Part shown: positions 49,201 to 60,559 of the stretch, one piece after another
How positions within the stretch are numbered: position 1 is the stretch's first letter
Layout of the letters: each line of letters begins with the position of its first letter
Origin: Mytilus trossulus
Lineage: Eukaryota; Mollusca; Bivalvia; Mytilida; Mytilidae
DNA length: 64,000 bases
NCBI RefSeq assembly: GCF_036588685.1
Contig: NC_086376.1
Coordinates: 13,035,911-13,099,910, forward strand
Direction of reading: 5' to 3'
The notes under the pieces: generated by a model
What the model saw: only the letters and a program-made list of their open reading frames with translations
Told to the model about the DNA's origin: nothing
Database searches by the model: none
Translations under genes and position numbers: made by a program

Positions 49201-50948
49201 GCTTAATACACGCTTTGGTGAATACAATCAGTCTTGTTACTATTGTAATATAGGGATTGTGGGGGGGGGGGGGGGGGGATAAGACATGTGAATATGTCCT
49301 CTACGAAACGGTCACCTACGAAACAAGTATGGGAGAAAAACGTATCGTAGTTGACACTACCACTACCGTGCAATCTATTTTTACTCTTTTTTCAATTATA
49401 TTCGTGCAGAAAAAATAAGAAGGGTAAGTTGCATGTAATTTTTATTATGTTTTATTAACATAGAATAGGATTGATGTCAACTACGAAACTTTTTGTCCAT
49501 AACGAAACACATCAAAATGTCCACTACATAACATGAGTTGTACCTTCATATGTGAAGTACTGTTTAATCTTTATCGATAAAAAATGGTTCTCGAATTCAG
49601 AAATAATGTGATTTTTCTAGTATATAAAGTAAACAAACTGGAATGTCTATAGGAAACATTTAAACTTGCAAAAATAAGTGTGTTTAGAAGCAGTTTCGTT
49701 TTTGTTCCCTACGAAACAGTACACAAATTATGAAATACTATCATTTAAAAGAGTATTTAATATTGCACTTTAAGTTTACAAACAGGTCTATAATAGATCT
49801 AGCTATTCAATATAACTCTTGAAAAGTTGATTTTCCATTTTTTTAAGGTCTGAAACTCACGCTTTTATTGAAAAACGCCCAGATATCGACAATTCTAACA
49901 GATGATATAGATTTAACTAATATCTTCTTTTTCAATATAGTTGATATCGATTATGAAACTGAAAAACCAGGGAAAATTTTATTTCAATTTAAGAGTTTAA
50001 GTGTTCAATACTTTAGTATTGTATGACCATGGCACGATGCTATCCTGCTATCGACAACATTGAATTGATATCTAGTCATAGTATTCCATTATAAAGGGTC
50101 ACGGTTGGGATACACTGTTTTAAAATTTTCCTCGTGATTTCGTTCTGTCAATTAGTCTACTTTATTGGTATGAAACTGGTGTTGATATCGATGCCATCAA
50201 CAATATGCACTCTGTCAATGTATCCTGGGTTGCGTTCAATATCGTAGCGGCTACATAGGGCTACGTATATTTGTGACTTTTGAATGTTTAGCTAGCGTAG
50301 CTGCTACATATGTATTGATAGAAGCTAGGCTAGCTACTCGCTCAGTAGATAAAAATCTACGTAGCACTACATAACTGCTACGATATTGAACAAAGCCCTG
50401 GTTCACCAGTTTCATAATCGATATCAACTATATTGAATAATTTTTGTCAATATCCGATTCCTGATTGTGTTTGTATATTATTGGTTGTCTTTGATTTAAA
50501 TATATATACACACGTCTAAACATTTGCCAATTATGTTAGAGAATCTAAGTGATTCGAATCCTTGCTTCTGTAACATCGTTGCAACACTAACTGCACTGTG
50601 ACAAGCGTCCTAGACCACTCAATCACCAAGCCTATATTAAAATGGAATGCCTAACCCCGTCGGCTTATGTGATATAATTTGTATAGTGACAAGTGGATGT
50701 ATATCGTGTAGATAAGCTATTGTGTTTGTCGTAAAAAATGATAATGTTAATTACCGTGCCGCCACAAACATGATTTTGAGTAACTTTTTAACTTTTTAAC
50801 TTTTTCAAATATTAACATTTCAAACTTAATTTTATGTGGTCAACGTTGATATTCGAAATCTTGACAATGACAACTCACCTGAAAGACTAGCACAATGTTG
50901 CGATAAAAGTATGATGCTGATAATTAATGACACTACCATACTCTCCAT
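45977..50948 (-). CDS. FREP-B: secreted fibrinogen-related protein, five exons
   Basis: Paralogue of FREP-A, 243 aa. Exons in transcript order are 50948-50879, 48255-48107, 47675-47579, 46807-46643 and 46227-45977. Exons 2-5 have exactly the FREP-A lengths and phases, which supports the hand-read splice sites. Residues 1-22 ([20 protein letters not shown] and following) form a signal peptide. The fibrinogen domain runs from about residue 29 with cysteines C34, C61, C186 and C199, calcium loop [23 protein letters not shown] and MMMRR. One cysteine falls in the signal peptide; the extra mid-domain Cys of FREP-A is absent. Intron 1 (50878-48256) is 2.6 kb and holds odd repeats. Expected to bind acetylated or sugar ligands outside the cell, by family analogy. 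Confidence 0.92.
46643..46807 (-). CDS. FREP-B exon 4
   Basis: 165 nt. Acceptor TTCAG|GC, donor GTTG|GTAAGT. Encodes [27 protein letters not shown] and FTGNVG. Confidence 0.92.
47579..47675 (-). CDS. FREP-B exon 3
   Basis: 97 nt. Acceptor CTTTTAG|GT, donor CTTG|GTAAGG. Encodes [20 protein letters not shown] and [13 protein letters not shown]. Confidence 0.92.
48107..48255 (-). CDS. FREP-B exon 2
   Basis: 149 nt. The acceptor CAAAAG|TA follows a long pyrimidine tract; a nearer CCAG would shorten the exon and break phase. Encodes [20 protein letters not shown] and VYCDMD, ending AWT before donor GTAAGT. Confidence 0.88.
48900..49740. repeat. Scattered TGTCCACTACGAAAC motifs in FREP-B intron 1
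   Basis: TGTCCACTACGAAACG near 48938 and 49131, TGTCCTCTACGAAACG near 49295, CACCTACGAAAC near 49311, TGTCAACTACGAAAC near 49475, TGTCCATAACGAAAC near 49495, TGTCCACTACATAAC near 49518 and TTCCCTACGAAAC near 49705. Spacing is irregular, so this is not an ordinary tandem array. Confidence 0.6.
50225..50400. mobile_element. 176-bp MITE with GTTCAATATCGTAGC TIRs (hAT-like ends)
   Basis: Left CTGGGTTGCGTTCAATATCG, right (inverted) CAGGGCTTTGTTCAATATCG. The CAGGG start suggests hAT, but no 8-bp duplication is visible, so the class is uncertain. Confidence 0.6.
50545..50632 (-). repeat. tRNA-derived SINE-like head
   Basis: On the minus strand, GATTGAGTGGTCTAGGACGC resembles a class II tRNA A-box, and GGATTCGAATC, about 50 nt further, resembles a B-box. 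No full cloverleaf could be drawn, so this is a SINE promoter rather than a tRNA gene. Confidence 0.45.
50879..50948 (-). CDS. FREP-B exon 1, signal peptide
   Basis: 70 nt, too short to stand out as an open frame. ATG at 50948, hydrophobic [11 protein letters not shown], donor TCAG|GTGAGT in phase 1, which completes a Val codon with exon 2. The match in phase and function to FREP-A exon 1 supports it. Confidence 0.78.
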
Positions 50949-51839
50949 GTTTGCCGCGACAATTTTACCTGACTGTTGTTCACCCTACTATGCTGTAGAA
51001 TAATACATTGCATGTCACAGTGATTGTCGCTTAGTTGTAAACGGATAAAAGTGGTTAAAAATAGGTTCCTGTCGTAAATAAATTGTACTGCGCAAAATAT
51101 GTCAAACATAAGTTCTTTGGCACTAGAGCGGCGATCCAATGGATAAGCACTTGCGTTTTAAAAATCCTACGAGATCGGAAATCGAATGGCACCTTTTTGC
51201 AGACAATTGGGATCGCTTATATAATCTCTTTCATTTTCGTTTCTTAATCAGATGTGTTTGTCAATGATCACTTGTACATCCCGTCATTGTATTATTGTGC
51301 TATTGTAGAATTGTGTATTATTGTCTTTCATTTTTGCTAGTGTGTCTATATCTTTGTAACATATGTCGTGGCTCTGACTAATACATCCCATATTTTTCTA
51401 GAGTAATACCGTTATTATAAAAAAACGATATCAGTAAAAAGAAATACCCCCTTTCCTTCTCACTCCAATATTTTCTAGAAGACATGTTAAAGTTCCGAAA
51501 TTTTTTAAGCGTTTCGTTATTTTCAATAAATTTTTTTATTACAAAACAAATAAATCATATTCATTGATGAGCAAGTCTTTATTGTTTAAATATGAATCTA
51601 AACAATGAAGGTTCCAGCAAAGACGTTTTATATACTATTTATGACTATAGATTTTCTGTCTTCTCACTGGCTAAGAGGGCTATGAAATCGTTTTTGTAAA
51701 CTGCTTGATAAATGAATTGGGTATTGACAATTCACTTTCAAACTCAACATATACACTCACGACGCATACCAAAGAGGAATTCTTGGATAATCATAGGTAT
51801 GTTCTATGTTCCTTTGGAATTTAAACCAAAACTGAAGAA

Positions 51840-53000
51840 CTAGATATTCCATCACTGTATCGGATACCTAAACAACAGAAGTGTCCTGACGAACAACGCC
51901 TTACAACGGTATATTGCTGGGTAAAACAAGGTTTCCACGAAACATCTTTCTAAATTATTGACATCTCAAATCCGGACTTCAACGTTATTGCGAAACTGCC
52001 TATTCTAAAGGTTGCGTGATCAGATGTTGATACTAAAAAAATCCAAAGATCTTTTACAGTACATAAAACTATAAAAGACTCCTTATCACACAATAGTATT
52101 AAAACATTTGACTTTTCTACACTTTACACAAGTATTCCCCATCCCAAACTAAAAGACAAATTGAAAGAGTTGGTACTGCTTTGTTTCATAAAACAGAATA
52201 GCAAATGTAGATACAAGTATCTTGTTTTAGGGAGGGATAAATCATACTTTGTACAGAATCTCTCTGTTTTTAAAAAATAAATTCTCTGAAACTGACATTA
52301 TCAAGACGCTTGATTGTTTTTATTTACAGCATATTTTTTACGTTTAGAGTAACGTGTTTTTCAATCGGCGTTCCAATGGGAACCAATTGTGTCCCTCTTC
52401 TTGCCGAATAATTATTATAGGCAGACTACATACAGGAACTTCCAAGGAAGAAAGATAAGAAGTAAGCAATATCCTATAACTTTAATTTCCGCTATATAGA
52501 TGATATTTTCTCATTATATAATTTAAAATTTGATGACTATGTTGAACGCATTTATCCCATCGAATTAGAGATAAAGGATACAGTTATGTCTGCCTCCTAT
52601 CTTGTCTTACATCTAGAAATTGACAATGAGGTTCGGTTGAAAACAAAACTTTACGACCAAAGAGATAATAATGTCAGCTTCCCAAATGTGATTTTTCATT
52701 TCTATGTAACAACATTCCAGCAACGCCTGCATACGAAGATCCTTTCTCCCAATTGATACCATTTTCTCGGGCTTGTATTTCCTATCATGAATTCTTTGAT
52801 AGAGGATTGATGCTCACAAAGAAGCTATCAAACTAAGTGGTGAAGTTGAAATCCTCCCTTCATAAATTTTACGGACTCCATCGCGAGTTGGTTGACCATT
52901 ATTGAATAACCGTTTTACAGATGAAATCGGATATGGTCTTTATGTCGTAACTACAATCCCACTAATTTGACTTTCCGAAGTATACTTTTTACCGGTTTGT
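51840..53000 (+). pseudogene. Decayed reverse transcriptase of a retroelement
   Basis: Reading across stops and shifts gives TFDFSTLYTSIPHPKLKDKL, CRYKYLVLGRDKSYFVQN, a YIDDIFSLYN-like catalytic block near 52490 (the second Y codon is interrupted in frame), YVERIYPIELEIKDTVMSAS and LHLEIDNEVRLKTKLYDQRD. This is the conserved core of a retroelement family common in marine invertebrates, perhaps Penelope-like; the clade is uncertain. Many stops; dead. A tandem 3' array follows. Confidence 0.7.
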
Positions 53001-53039
53001 AATACAATTTTGAAAACAACACGTTTAAAAATTTCTTGC

Positions 53040-53705
53040 GTCCGAAGCGCCGAAACCGTTGAAGAGTTATATGCAAAAAAAAAAAACCTAAAACAAATAA
53101 CCAATTATTTCTAAAGCAAACTTTGCCTGAGGGAGTTGAAACCTTGGTTTCTTTATAATTTCAAAATTTATAAACGGAATATTTGAGTACAGTTTGTTAA
53201 ATCGGGTCAGTACCGAAATACTGACTACCGAGTTGGTGATACCCTCGGGGAATGATAGTCCACTAGCAGAGGTATCGACCGAGTGATGTAAAAATTTGAA
53301 AACAACACGTTTAATAATTTCTTGCGTTAGAAGCGCTTTCCTGGTATTTTCCTTCATCAGGAACGCTCAAAGCCAAACATTTGAAATCCAAAGATGTATA
53401 AGTACTGAAACCGTTGAAGAGCTATATGTCAAAAATCCTAAAATAAATAGCCAAATTCATTTAAAGCCAACTTTGCCTGAGGGAGTTGAAACCTTAGTTT
53501 CGTTATAATTTCAAAATTTATAAACGGAAAATTTTAGTAAAGTTTCTTAAATCATGTCAGTACCAAAATACTGACTACTGAGCTGATGAAATCCTCGTGG
53601 ACTGATAGTCCACCAGCAGAGGTACCGACCCAGTGATGAAAACATTTGAAAACAACACGTTTAATAATTCCGAAACGCTTTTCTGGATTTTTTCTTCATC
53701 AGAAA
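53040..53705 (+). repeat. Two-unit tandem array (about 360 bp) after the RT relic
   Basis: Repeated blocks: AACTTTGCCTGAGGGAGTTG, GATAGTCCACCAGCAGAGG/TAGTCCACTAGCAGAGG, GAAAACAACACGTTTAATAA and GCTCAAAGCCAAACATTTGA. A diverged piece is also at 10735-10810. Confidence 0.65.
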
Positions 53706-53839
53706 CGCTCAAATCCAAACATTTGAAATCCGAAGATGTAATAACATGATCAACACGACGGGTACCACATGTGGAGCAGGTTCTGCTTACCCTTCCGTAG
53801 CACATGATATCACCCCCAGTTTTTGATATCGTTCGTTAT

Positions 53840-53990
53840 GCTAGGCTTTAGTTTTCTATGTTGTGTCTTATGAACTATTATTTGTCTGTTTGTCGTTTTC
53901 TTTGTTAGCCATGGCGTTGTCAGTTTATTTTCTATCTATGAGTTTAACTGTCCCTCTGGTATCTTTCACCCTTCGTTTGTGCCGAAATAA
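53840..53990 (+). repeat. Retroelement 3' tail
   Basis: TTTAGTTTTCTATGTTGTGT, TTGTTAGCCATGGCGTTGTC and GAGTTTAACTGTCCCTCTGG; the inverse is at 60244-60420, next to the second RT relic. Confidence 0.55.
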
Positions 53991-54289
53991 AACAATTTCG
54001 ATCTTTCGTATGCGTCTATTTGATTCTTCCATTAGGGCCTATATGCTTTTATCTCTAGCTCCGGATTCTATATTGAAAACTGTATGAGGAAATTAATGGT
54101 TCAGAATCGTAGCATTCGCATTACAATGAACAGTTTTATTCTCACCACCTTAGCATGTATGCCTTTATGGATGTCCTGAAGAATATCTAGACTGTTACTG
54201 ATATCAAAATAGGAAGTCTTAATGTAAAATGTCTTCCTCTGGTCGCAAGCGAAATGAATACAAGATTTACTTCGTTGTTGGCAAGCAAA

Positions 54290-54656
54290 ACATATATAAT
54301 TACATTTGATATATGTTTCATTATAATAATTTATTCTGATTGGCTAACTACAAATCACATGTTATTCCTCAAGCAATTGCATCACTCAATAAAACTTTTC
54401 ATTCATGATAACACGTGGTCCCACAATAAAGTGCACAGGTGAATTGAATAAAAAAAGTTATAAAATTCGTGTTTTCATGATCATAGCTACAAAATGCAAT
54501 TATGAGTATTGAATGCTTCTTTTTGTAACTTCAAAGGGTTTTAAAAGCGTTGACCGTGCGCACATTTGTAGAATGACGGAACGCTTCATACAAAATGTAC
54601 TTCGGTCAACGCTTATACACCCAATGAATTTACAAAAAGAAGCATTCAATTCTTAA
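54290..54656 (+). repeat. Palindrome-headed repeat, copy 2
   Basis: Same as 23241-23650 in the opposite orientation, including the palindrome at 54502-54656 and the flank with GATTGGCTAACTACAAATCA. Confidence 0.7.
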
Positions 54657-55553
54657 ATAAAAGAGATGAAAAACAAGGAACATGAGGAAGGAATACATCA
54701 AATATGTAGCATATAAATAATCCGCAAAAACAGATTTATAATTCATTGTCACATCCGTTTTTATGGATTTTGATGTTGTGCTTTATTTCAAATCTATAAA
54801 TAGATTTTTACTCCGTGATTTAGGTGGGTGTAATCATATTGCTTTTGACTTATGCTGCTTGCAATCATAATTCCAACTCCCCGTGGTGAGCAGGGGTCAT
54901 CAGTTATAAACATGTTATAATTAAAAATTGCTAACATCACGGAAGAAAATTGTAATGATAAATGAAAATAGCACTCACCTGTAATTTACCTGTACACAAT
55001 CAGAATATAAAAGACAAAATCGAAAGAAAAAAATTGCGCAAGAAAAAAACAGATCGGCGCAAATACAAAAGGCAGGTTAACAGCATAGGGAAGTCCTCTT
55101 TGATAAAACATTATGTTTACATCGGGAAAAGTCGCGAAAGTTTAAAGCGTCCGTGTACAACGACTTAAATTAATATTCCAAGGCAACGTCAATGCCGTAG
55201 TATTATGACGTCATGTAAATTCTCATTTTTCTTCTAGTTTTTTGTGAATCTTTTCACTTTTTGTTTTCGGTGGGTTTTTTTAGAAATCTTTAATGAATTT
55301 TCAACTTCTGTAAATTAGAAACTGCAAAAGTAGATGCTAAATTTATTTAGTATAAAAACAAGGAGCACTGCTGCAGTTTTAAAAGTTTATTGAGGAAAAA
55401 CTATAAAACTCGACGAAGGATATCATTCTTATAACATAACATTTTTTGACTAATAATTTATTAAGTATAAGACAGGAAGCAGTTTTGAAAGTATATTGAG
55501 CAAATACTAGAAAGTGGAGAAGGATTTTTTTTTTATATAGGTCTAATTTTAAC

Positions 55554-55951
55554 AATTATTGACTTTTGATTTCAGTCGATACTTATAGATTATCGTTGAT
55601 CATCTCCACGAGATTGTCCCGGCTCAAGCGAGAAAGGCAATCGAGTTGAGATGATCAATGATATTCTGTTTATCGCTATTTTACCTTTGACGACGTTGTC
55701 AATTTCATGTCAATTTCGTTAGCAACGCCACGTGCCTGCTTAGTTTCGAGCGATAATTTTCCATCTCAAGCGAGTGGCATGATATGAAAAATTATCAGAA
55801 AAAAAGATCAAATGAAAAATGCACAAAATAGAGATAAAATGATTTATCAACCCTTGAGATATGAAATTTGCCCTTGTCCGTTGGCCTCGGTGAATATCAT
55901 ATCTCTGAGGTTGATAAATACGTGTATTCACCACATCAAAAGTCAATAATT
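55554..55951. mobile_element. 398-bp MITE with 17-bp perfect TIRs
   Basis: AATTATTGACTTTTGAT at the left and ATCAAAAGTCAATAATT at the right. Inside is a second hairpin (GATCATCTC...GAGATGATC, about 55598-55660) and a TTATCAACC...GGTTGATAA pair (55846-55919). Confidence 0.65.
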
Positions 55952-56181
55952 ATATATTATCAAATTTCCCTCTAGAATGTTGCCTTTTGGATTATACTAG
56001 AACAGTATTTAGTCGAACCTTTTATTTGGTGTATAACATTTGATAATAGCATAAATTAAATACTTTGTATTTCAAACATCCAATAAGAAAACTCTTTTCA
56101 GTAAATCAGAATAAAAAAAAAGATTGGAAGTTTTAGCATACTGTTAAAAAAATAATTAACAATAAAACATTTGAGTTTGAT

Positions 56182-56409
56182 TTATGATACTCTACGAATC
56201 ATCATTGTGACTGTTTTTAGTGAATAGTGACACCTTTCCACGTTTCCCATTGTATACCGTCACCCTCTGAACCGTGAATTACTCTAAGGTATTGTCCATT
56301 CAGGTTAGAACCGAGGCATCTACCGTACCAACATCCTCCTTTGAACATAACAGCACAGTTAGATCCATGGGCGTCATGATCTTATCATTATGATGTGCAA
56401 GAGAGTCAC
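56182..56409 (-). pseudogene. FREP-C: broken last exon of a fibrinogen-related gene
   Basis: Homologous along its whole length to FREP-B exon 5 ([50 protein letters not shown]) but 228 nt instead of 251. Compared with FREP-B it has a 22-nt deletion just after the DSLAHHND codons, removing the calcium-loop start (FSTKDQ), and a 1-nt deletion just after the WKG codons near the 3' end. Both shift the frame. The acceptor CTATAG|GT is still intact. No exons 1-4 were found upstream between 56.4 and 61.7 kb, so this is a lone relic of a former tandem copy. Confidence 0.85.
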
Positions 56410-58100
56410 CTATAAAATTGAGAAACTATTTTAGGTATATTTTAGAATCATTTGTTGAAAATTGTGATAGTCATTATCATTGACATTTCGATTTCAATAC
56501 ATTTAAAGAAATTATTTGATAGTGCTGAATAGTAATTTAGTTCCGTATTATTATGGGCACTTCTATCTGTCAGTATAACAGTATTTTATTCTGAGTTACT
56601 GACAGATAGAGTTCGACATAATACATTGAACATTATTATAATTATATATACACGTCTTGTCATACAAGTGAGAGGACTCTGGTTTAGCTAACTTTAAAAC
56701 CAGGTTTAATCCACCATTTTGTACGTAAGAAATGCCTGTACCAAGTCAGGAATTTGGTAGTTGTTGTCATTCGTTTGATGTATTTGAGCTGTCGCCATTT
56801 GATTTGTGACTTACCGTTTTGAATTTTTCTCGGAGTTTAGGTTTTTGTGATTTTTCTTTATATCCTTTATTTTAAGCAAAGAAGTAGAACGTTTGTGTAC
56901 TGCTATTTACAATCCACGATGGCGGTATGCAGTTAACTTACTTTAAATTAGTGACTTTCAATATTGAACGGTGTTCAACCATTAAATAGAATTAACTATT
57001 ATTTGTCTAGATGTAATTTGCGTGACATTATTTCATGATTATAAGTTCACAAGCAAACGGTATGGTCAATAGTAAAAAAAATCAAATACCAACATACAGA
57101 TTTATCATTGATCATTTTCCGCTGAAAACAAACACATAAAATAAAATATATGTTATTGGTAAGCATACAGGAAGATACATGTATAAATTTGGCTTTCAAC
57201 GATTCAGTAAGCAATCTTTTATATGCATGTGGACTCAAATCATACACCACTTACCATCCCAGAAAAGGTTCCTGTTCTATACTAAAGTTGGAAGAAATTC
57301 CGTAAAATACATATGTGCATGTATAAAAGTATTCAAATCAACTGACTTCATAATGTATATTGATTATGGCGTATGAATTTCAAATCTGACTAAAATAGGA
57401 GTTGTGGTATAAACGCAAATCAGAAGGCAACCCCATGGATATAAATTCATTAGAAATAGACAAGTTAACGGTCGCAATAGTGACTGCAGCGATAACAATG
57501 GACAAGCAACCACAGTGTTTGGAAAACAAGTATTAATGAACTTATGATACCAGGATGCATTCGAAGTTGACCATAGTCAATGAAAAAAGACTATAAAAGT
57601 TAAAAAAAAAAAAAAAAAGCAGTACATAAAGCTCTTCACAATGAATATGATGTTAAAAGCAACTTGAATCTTTAAAAAAAACGCGGTATGGGTATAACTT
57701 CATTTGAGTTATTATACCTTTTGTATAGCTTTCTATACGTTATGGGTTTTGTTCATTGTTGAAGGCCGTGCGATGACCTATACAGTGGAGATAACTTCTA
57801 ACCGCTCATCAAATCTGTCAGGAGAACTTTTATATGACAGTATGTAGAACTAGGTAGAATAGTTCTACCCATAAATTAATATATTATATTCTTTTTGATT
57901 TATATATATTTCAGCAGGATTAGTTCTATCTAGAACTGATTCTGATCAAAAGAATATAATATATTTTGATAGATAACAACAATGAACGGTGACCAGTGAG
58001 ATGCCCTAACTGCAGTGAAGTCATTTAGAACTGTTCTACAATCCTGACAGGTTTGGTCAGTTCTACGGCTAGAACAGTTTTTAAATGTTAGTTTCTTGTG
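56410..58100. other. Gene-free stretch between FREP-C and the MITE
   Basis: No FREP exons 1-4 could be found here. An R1 scrap (GGGTTTTGTTCATTGTTGAAGG) sits near 57735-57785. A segment with GTTCTA/TAGAAC inversions lies at about 57840-58080. Confidence 0.45.
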
Positions 58101-58102
58101 TA

Positions 58103-58310
58103 CTGTGGATTCATTATTATTCGATGGATACCAATTTTCGTGGATTTCGTGGGCACAGTCAAACCACGAAATTAAATATTCAACGAATGATAATTTTTTC
58201 TATAGGTTGTATGCAGACTTCAGCAAAACCACGAAATTAAATATCCACGAATATGCAAGTTTTTCTTAAACCACGAAAATTGGTACCCACGAAAATAAAT
58301 GAATCCACAG
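58103..58310. mobile_element. 208-bp MITE with TA duplication nested in R2
   Basis: TIR CTGTGGATTCAT..., inverse at the right, TA at 58101-58102 and 58311-58312. The flanks TTTCTTGTG and ATTTGGAGTTAAGTATG rejoin to match the uninterrupted R2 copy at 59207-59235. Confidence 0.8.
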
Positions 58311-58496
58311 TATAATTTGGAGTTAAGTATGACGTCCATTATCACTAATCCTTGAAGTTGGCCAAAAGCTAGAATTTTGAATAAGAATGACTTGTATTAA
58401 TCAAATTGCACTAGCACAGAATTTTTTTTTTAGATCAGACGGTAACAGTCTTCTAAATCCAGAGAGCATGATTTTCAATTCAAAATCACTTGTCTC

Positions 58497-58625
58497 ATCC
58501 TGTACTCGAATCCGGGATATTTGAGTTAAATGACAGCGAGTTGACCGACTGAGCGAAAGGCTTAACTATGTCGGTTAACGCGCTGCCCTGTAACACATGG
58601 ATCCCTGATTCAATTCCCAATTGAG
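58497..58625 (-). repeat. Possible tRNA-derived repeat
   Basis: Minus strand CGCTCAGTCGGTCAACTCGC resembles an A-box and GGATTCGAGTAC a B-box. No cloverleaf closes. Confidence 0.3.
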
Positions 58626-59206
58626 ACAATTGAAAGATGATTTTGAAAGAAGAATTAGGCTCTCTGGGTACATTTTGCGACCAACTCAAAACCTACAGTA
58701 TTTAAAGAGGTTCTAGCCAGGGTATGTGTTATTAGATTCTTAATTGTTGATGACTCTTGACGTAGAGAAAGTGGGAATCGGATTACTTTCCTTCATTTGA
58801 AGATACTCAGGCATTTGCAAGCAATTGGGCTAAGTAAATGCAGAAACTTGTCAAATACACTCAGTAAAAAAATACATTTTCTGTCCCACAAAGTTCAGGA
58901 TGATAATAATTGTTTACAAAATGAAAATTAGGAATTTCGTCAGCTTGGAAAATCTTATGTTCATTTATTGTATAACAATTATAAACTATCTTTTACAACA
59001 AAATATTACAGGCATATTCACAAGAGAAGTGATGACTTGAATTTTGAGTTTTGGTGTTTTAACACCAATTTTATTGACTATAGAAGTAATGGATTAGACT
59101 TAAACGCCTACACATTAACATCATAAACAATGATACTTATAGTGACAATAAATTTAAGCTAAGTCAGATTTTGATCAGGTTTAGTCTTTTATTATTTTAA
59201 TTTTAG

Positions 59207-59415
59207 TTTCTTGTGTACAATTTGGAGTTAAGTATGGCGTTCTTTATTACTGAACTAGTATATATTTGTTTAGGGGCCAGCCGAAGGACGCCTCCGGGTG
59301 CGGGACTTTCTCGCTACATTGAAGACCTGTTGGTGACCTGCTGTTGTTTTTTCTATGGTCGGGTTGTTGTCTCTTTGACACATTCATCATTTCCATTCTC
59401 AATTTTATTAAAGCA
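59207..59415 (+). repeat. Dispersed repeat R2, intact reference copy
   Basis: TTCTTGTGTACAATTTGGAG, GGCCAGCCGAAGGACGCCTC, TTGAAGACCTGTTGGTGACC, ending TTTCCATTCTCAATTTTATT. A shorter copy is at 59890-60016. Confidence 0.75.
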
Positions 59416-60559
59416 GTTGCATCTGGTGAATAGTTTTATAAACAAATTCTGCTGATCTAGGGACTATAACATAAAAAAGAGCATACAAGGTAAGCAAGCT
59501 TGAGTTGAGCGCGCGCTGAAAACGTGTTTAACCCCGAAACATTTTTATAATTTTAACACTAGGATTTAATGTGCATATCTTACATTGTCTTATGTCAAAT
59601 CTTACTAATTTAAATTCAAATAACTTGTATTTCTAAATATTCGTACCTGTGAACTTCTGAAAATTCCCATGGAAGTTGTAGTGCTTGATAACAATTTAAA
59701 AAAATATGTTTGCGTGCTGGTATGTGCTCTAGAAAAAAAGCCTAAACTAATGGCAATGAGCTCATCAAACCTAAGTATTTTTTCACAGCAACATAAAAAT
59801 AAATTGGTAATACAGCAAAGTTTTTGTCGAATACTTTTATAAATGGTTCTTTATTTAAAATCAAATGAATATATGTTCTTTTCTTTGAAGAATATACACG
59901 CCTCCGGATGCAGGACTTTTTCAATGGGTTAAAGACCCATTGTTGGCCTTCGGCTGCTTTCTGTTCTTTAAAAGGGTTTTGTCTCTTTGAAACATTCTCT
60001 TTTTCAATTCTCAATTTTGTTTAATTTTGCATTTAAAAATAAAATATGTTTTTAACAAGAAGCCACAAAATTCTAAATGCTATACTAGTAGGTAAATTAA
60101 AAAAAATAGCGTTAGTGATTATAACATTATTATCAATAAGAAGATATTGATCAATATATTTCTAAACAAAGGTATGGATTCAATTATCTACGGTAAGGAT
60201 GGAAAGAAAATCAAAGTGCTTTTTTTTTTCGTTCATATTTGTAATTGTGTGAATAAAAGAGGGACGTGAGATACCAGAGGGACAGTCAAACTCATAAATC
60301 GCAAATAAACTGACAACGCTTAGCTTAAAATGAAAGAAGACAAAACGACAAACAAAAGAACACATGACACAACATAGAAAACTAAAGAATAAGCAACACG
60401 AACCCCACCAAAAACTAAAGGTGATCTCAGATGATCCGGAGGGTAAGCATATTCTGCCCCACATGTGGCACCTGTCGTGTTTCTTATGTTATAATTAATC
60501 CGGTAAATAGTCTTATTCGGTAGGTAACATTCATGAAAGGGTAGGGGATTGTAGTTACG

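Noticed and set aside
51120-51185. tRNA-Arg-like stretch CCAATGGATAAGC
   Set aside because: Only an A-box-like string; the B-box is poor (ATCGAATGG) and no cloverleaf closes.
52480-52510. YIDD motif taken as telomerase or an active polymerase
   Set aside because: Surrounding stops and frameshifts and the second copy at 61 kb show a dead multicopy retroelement.
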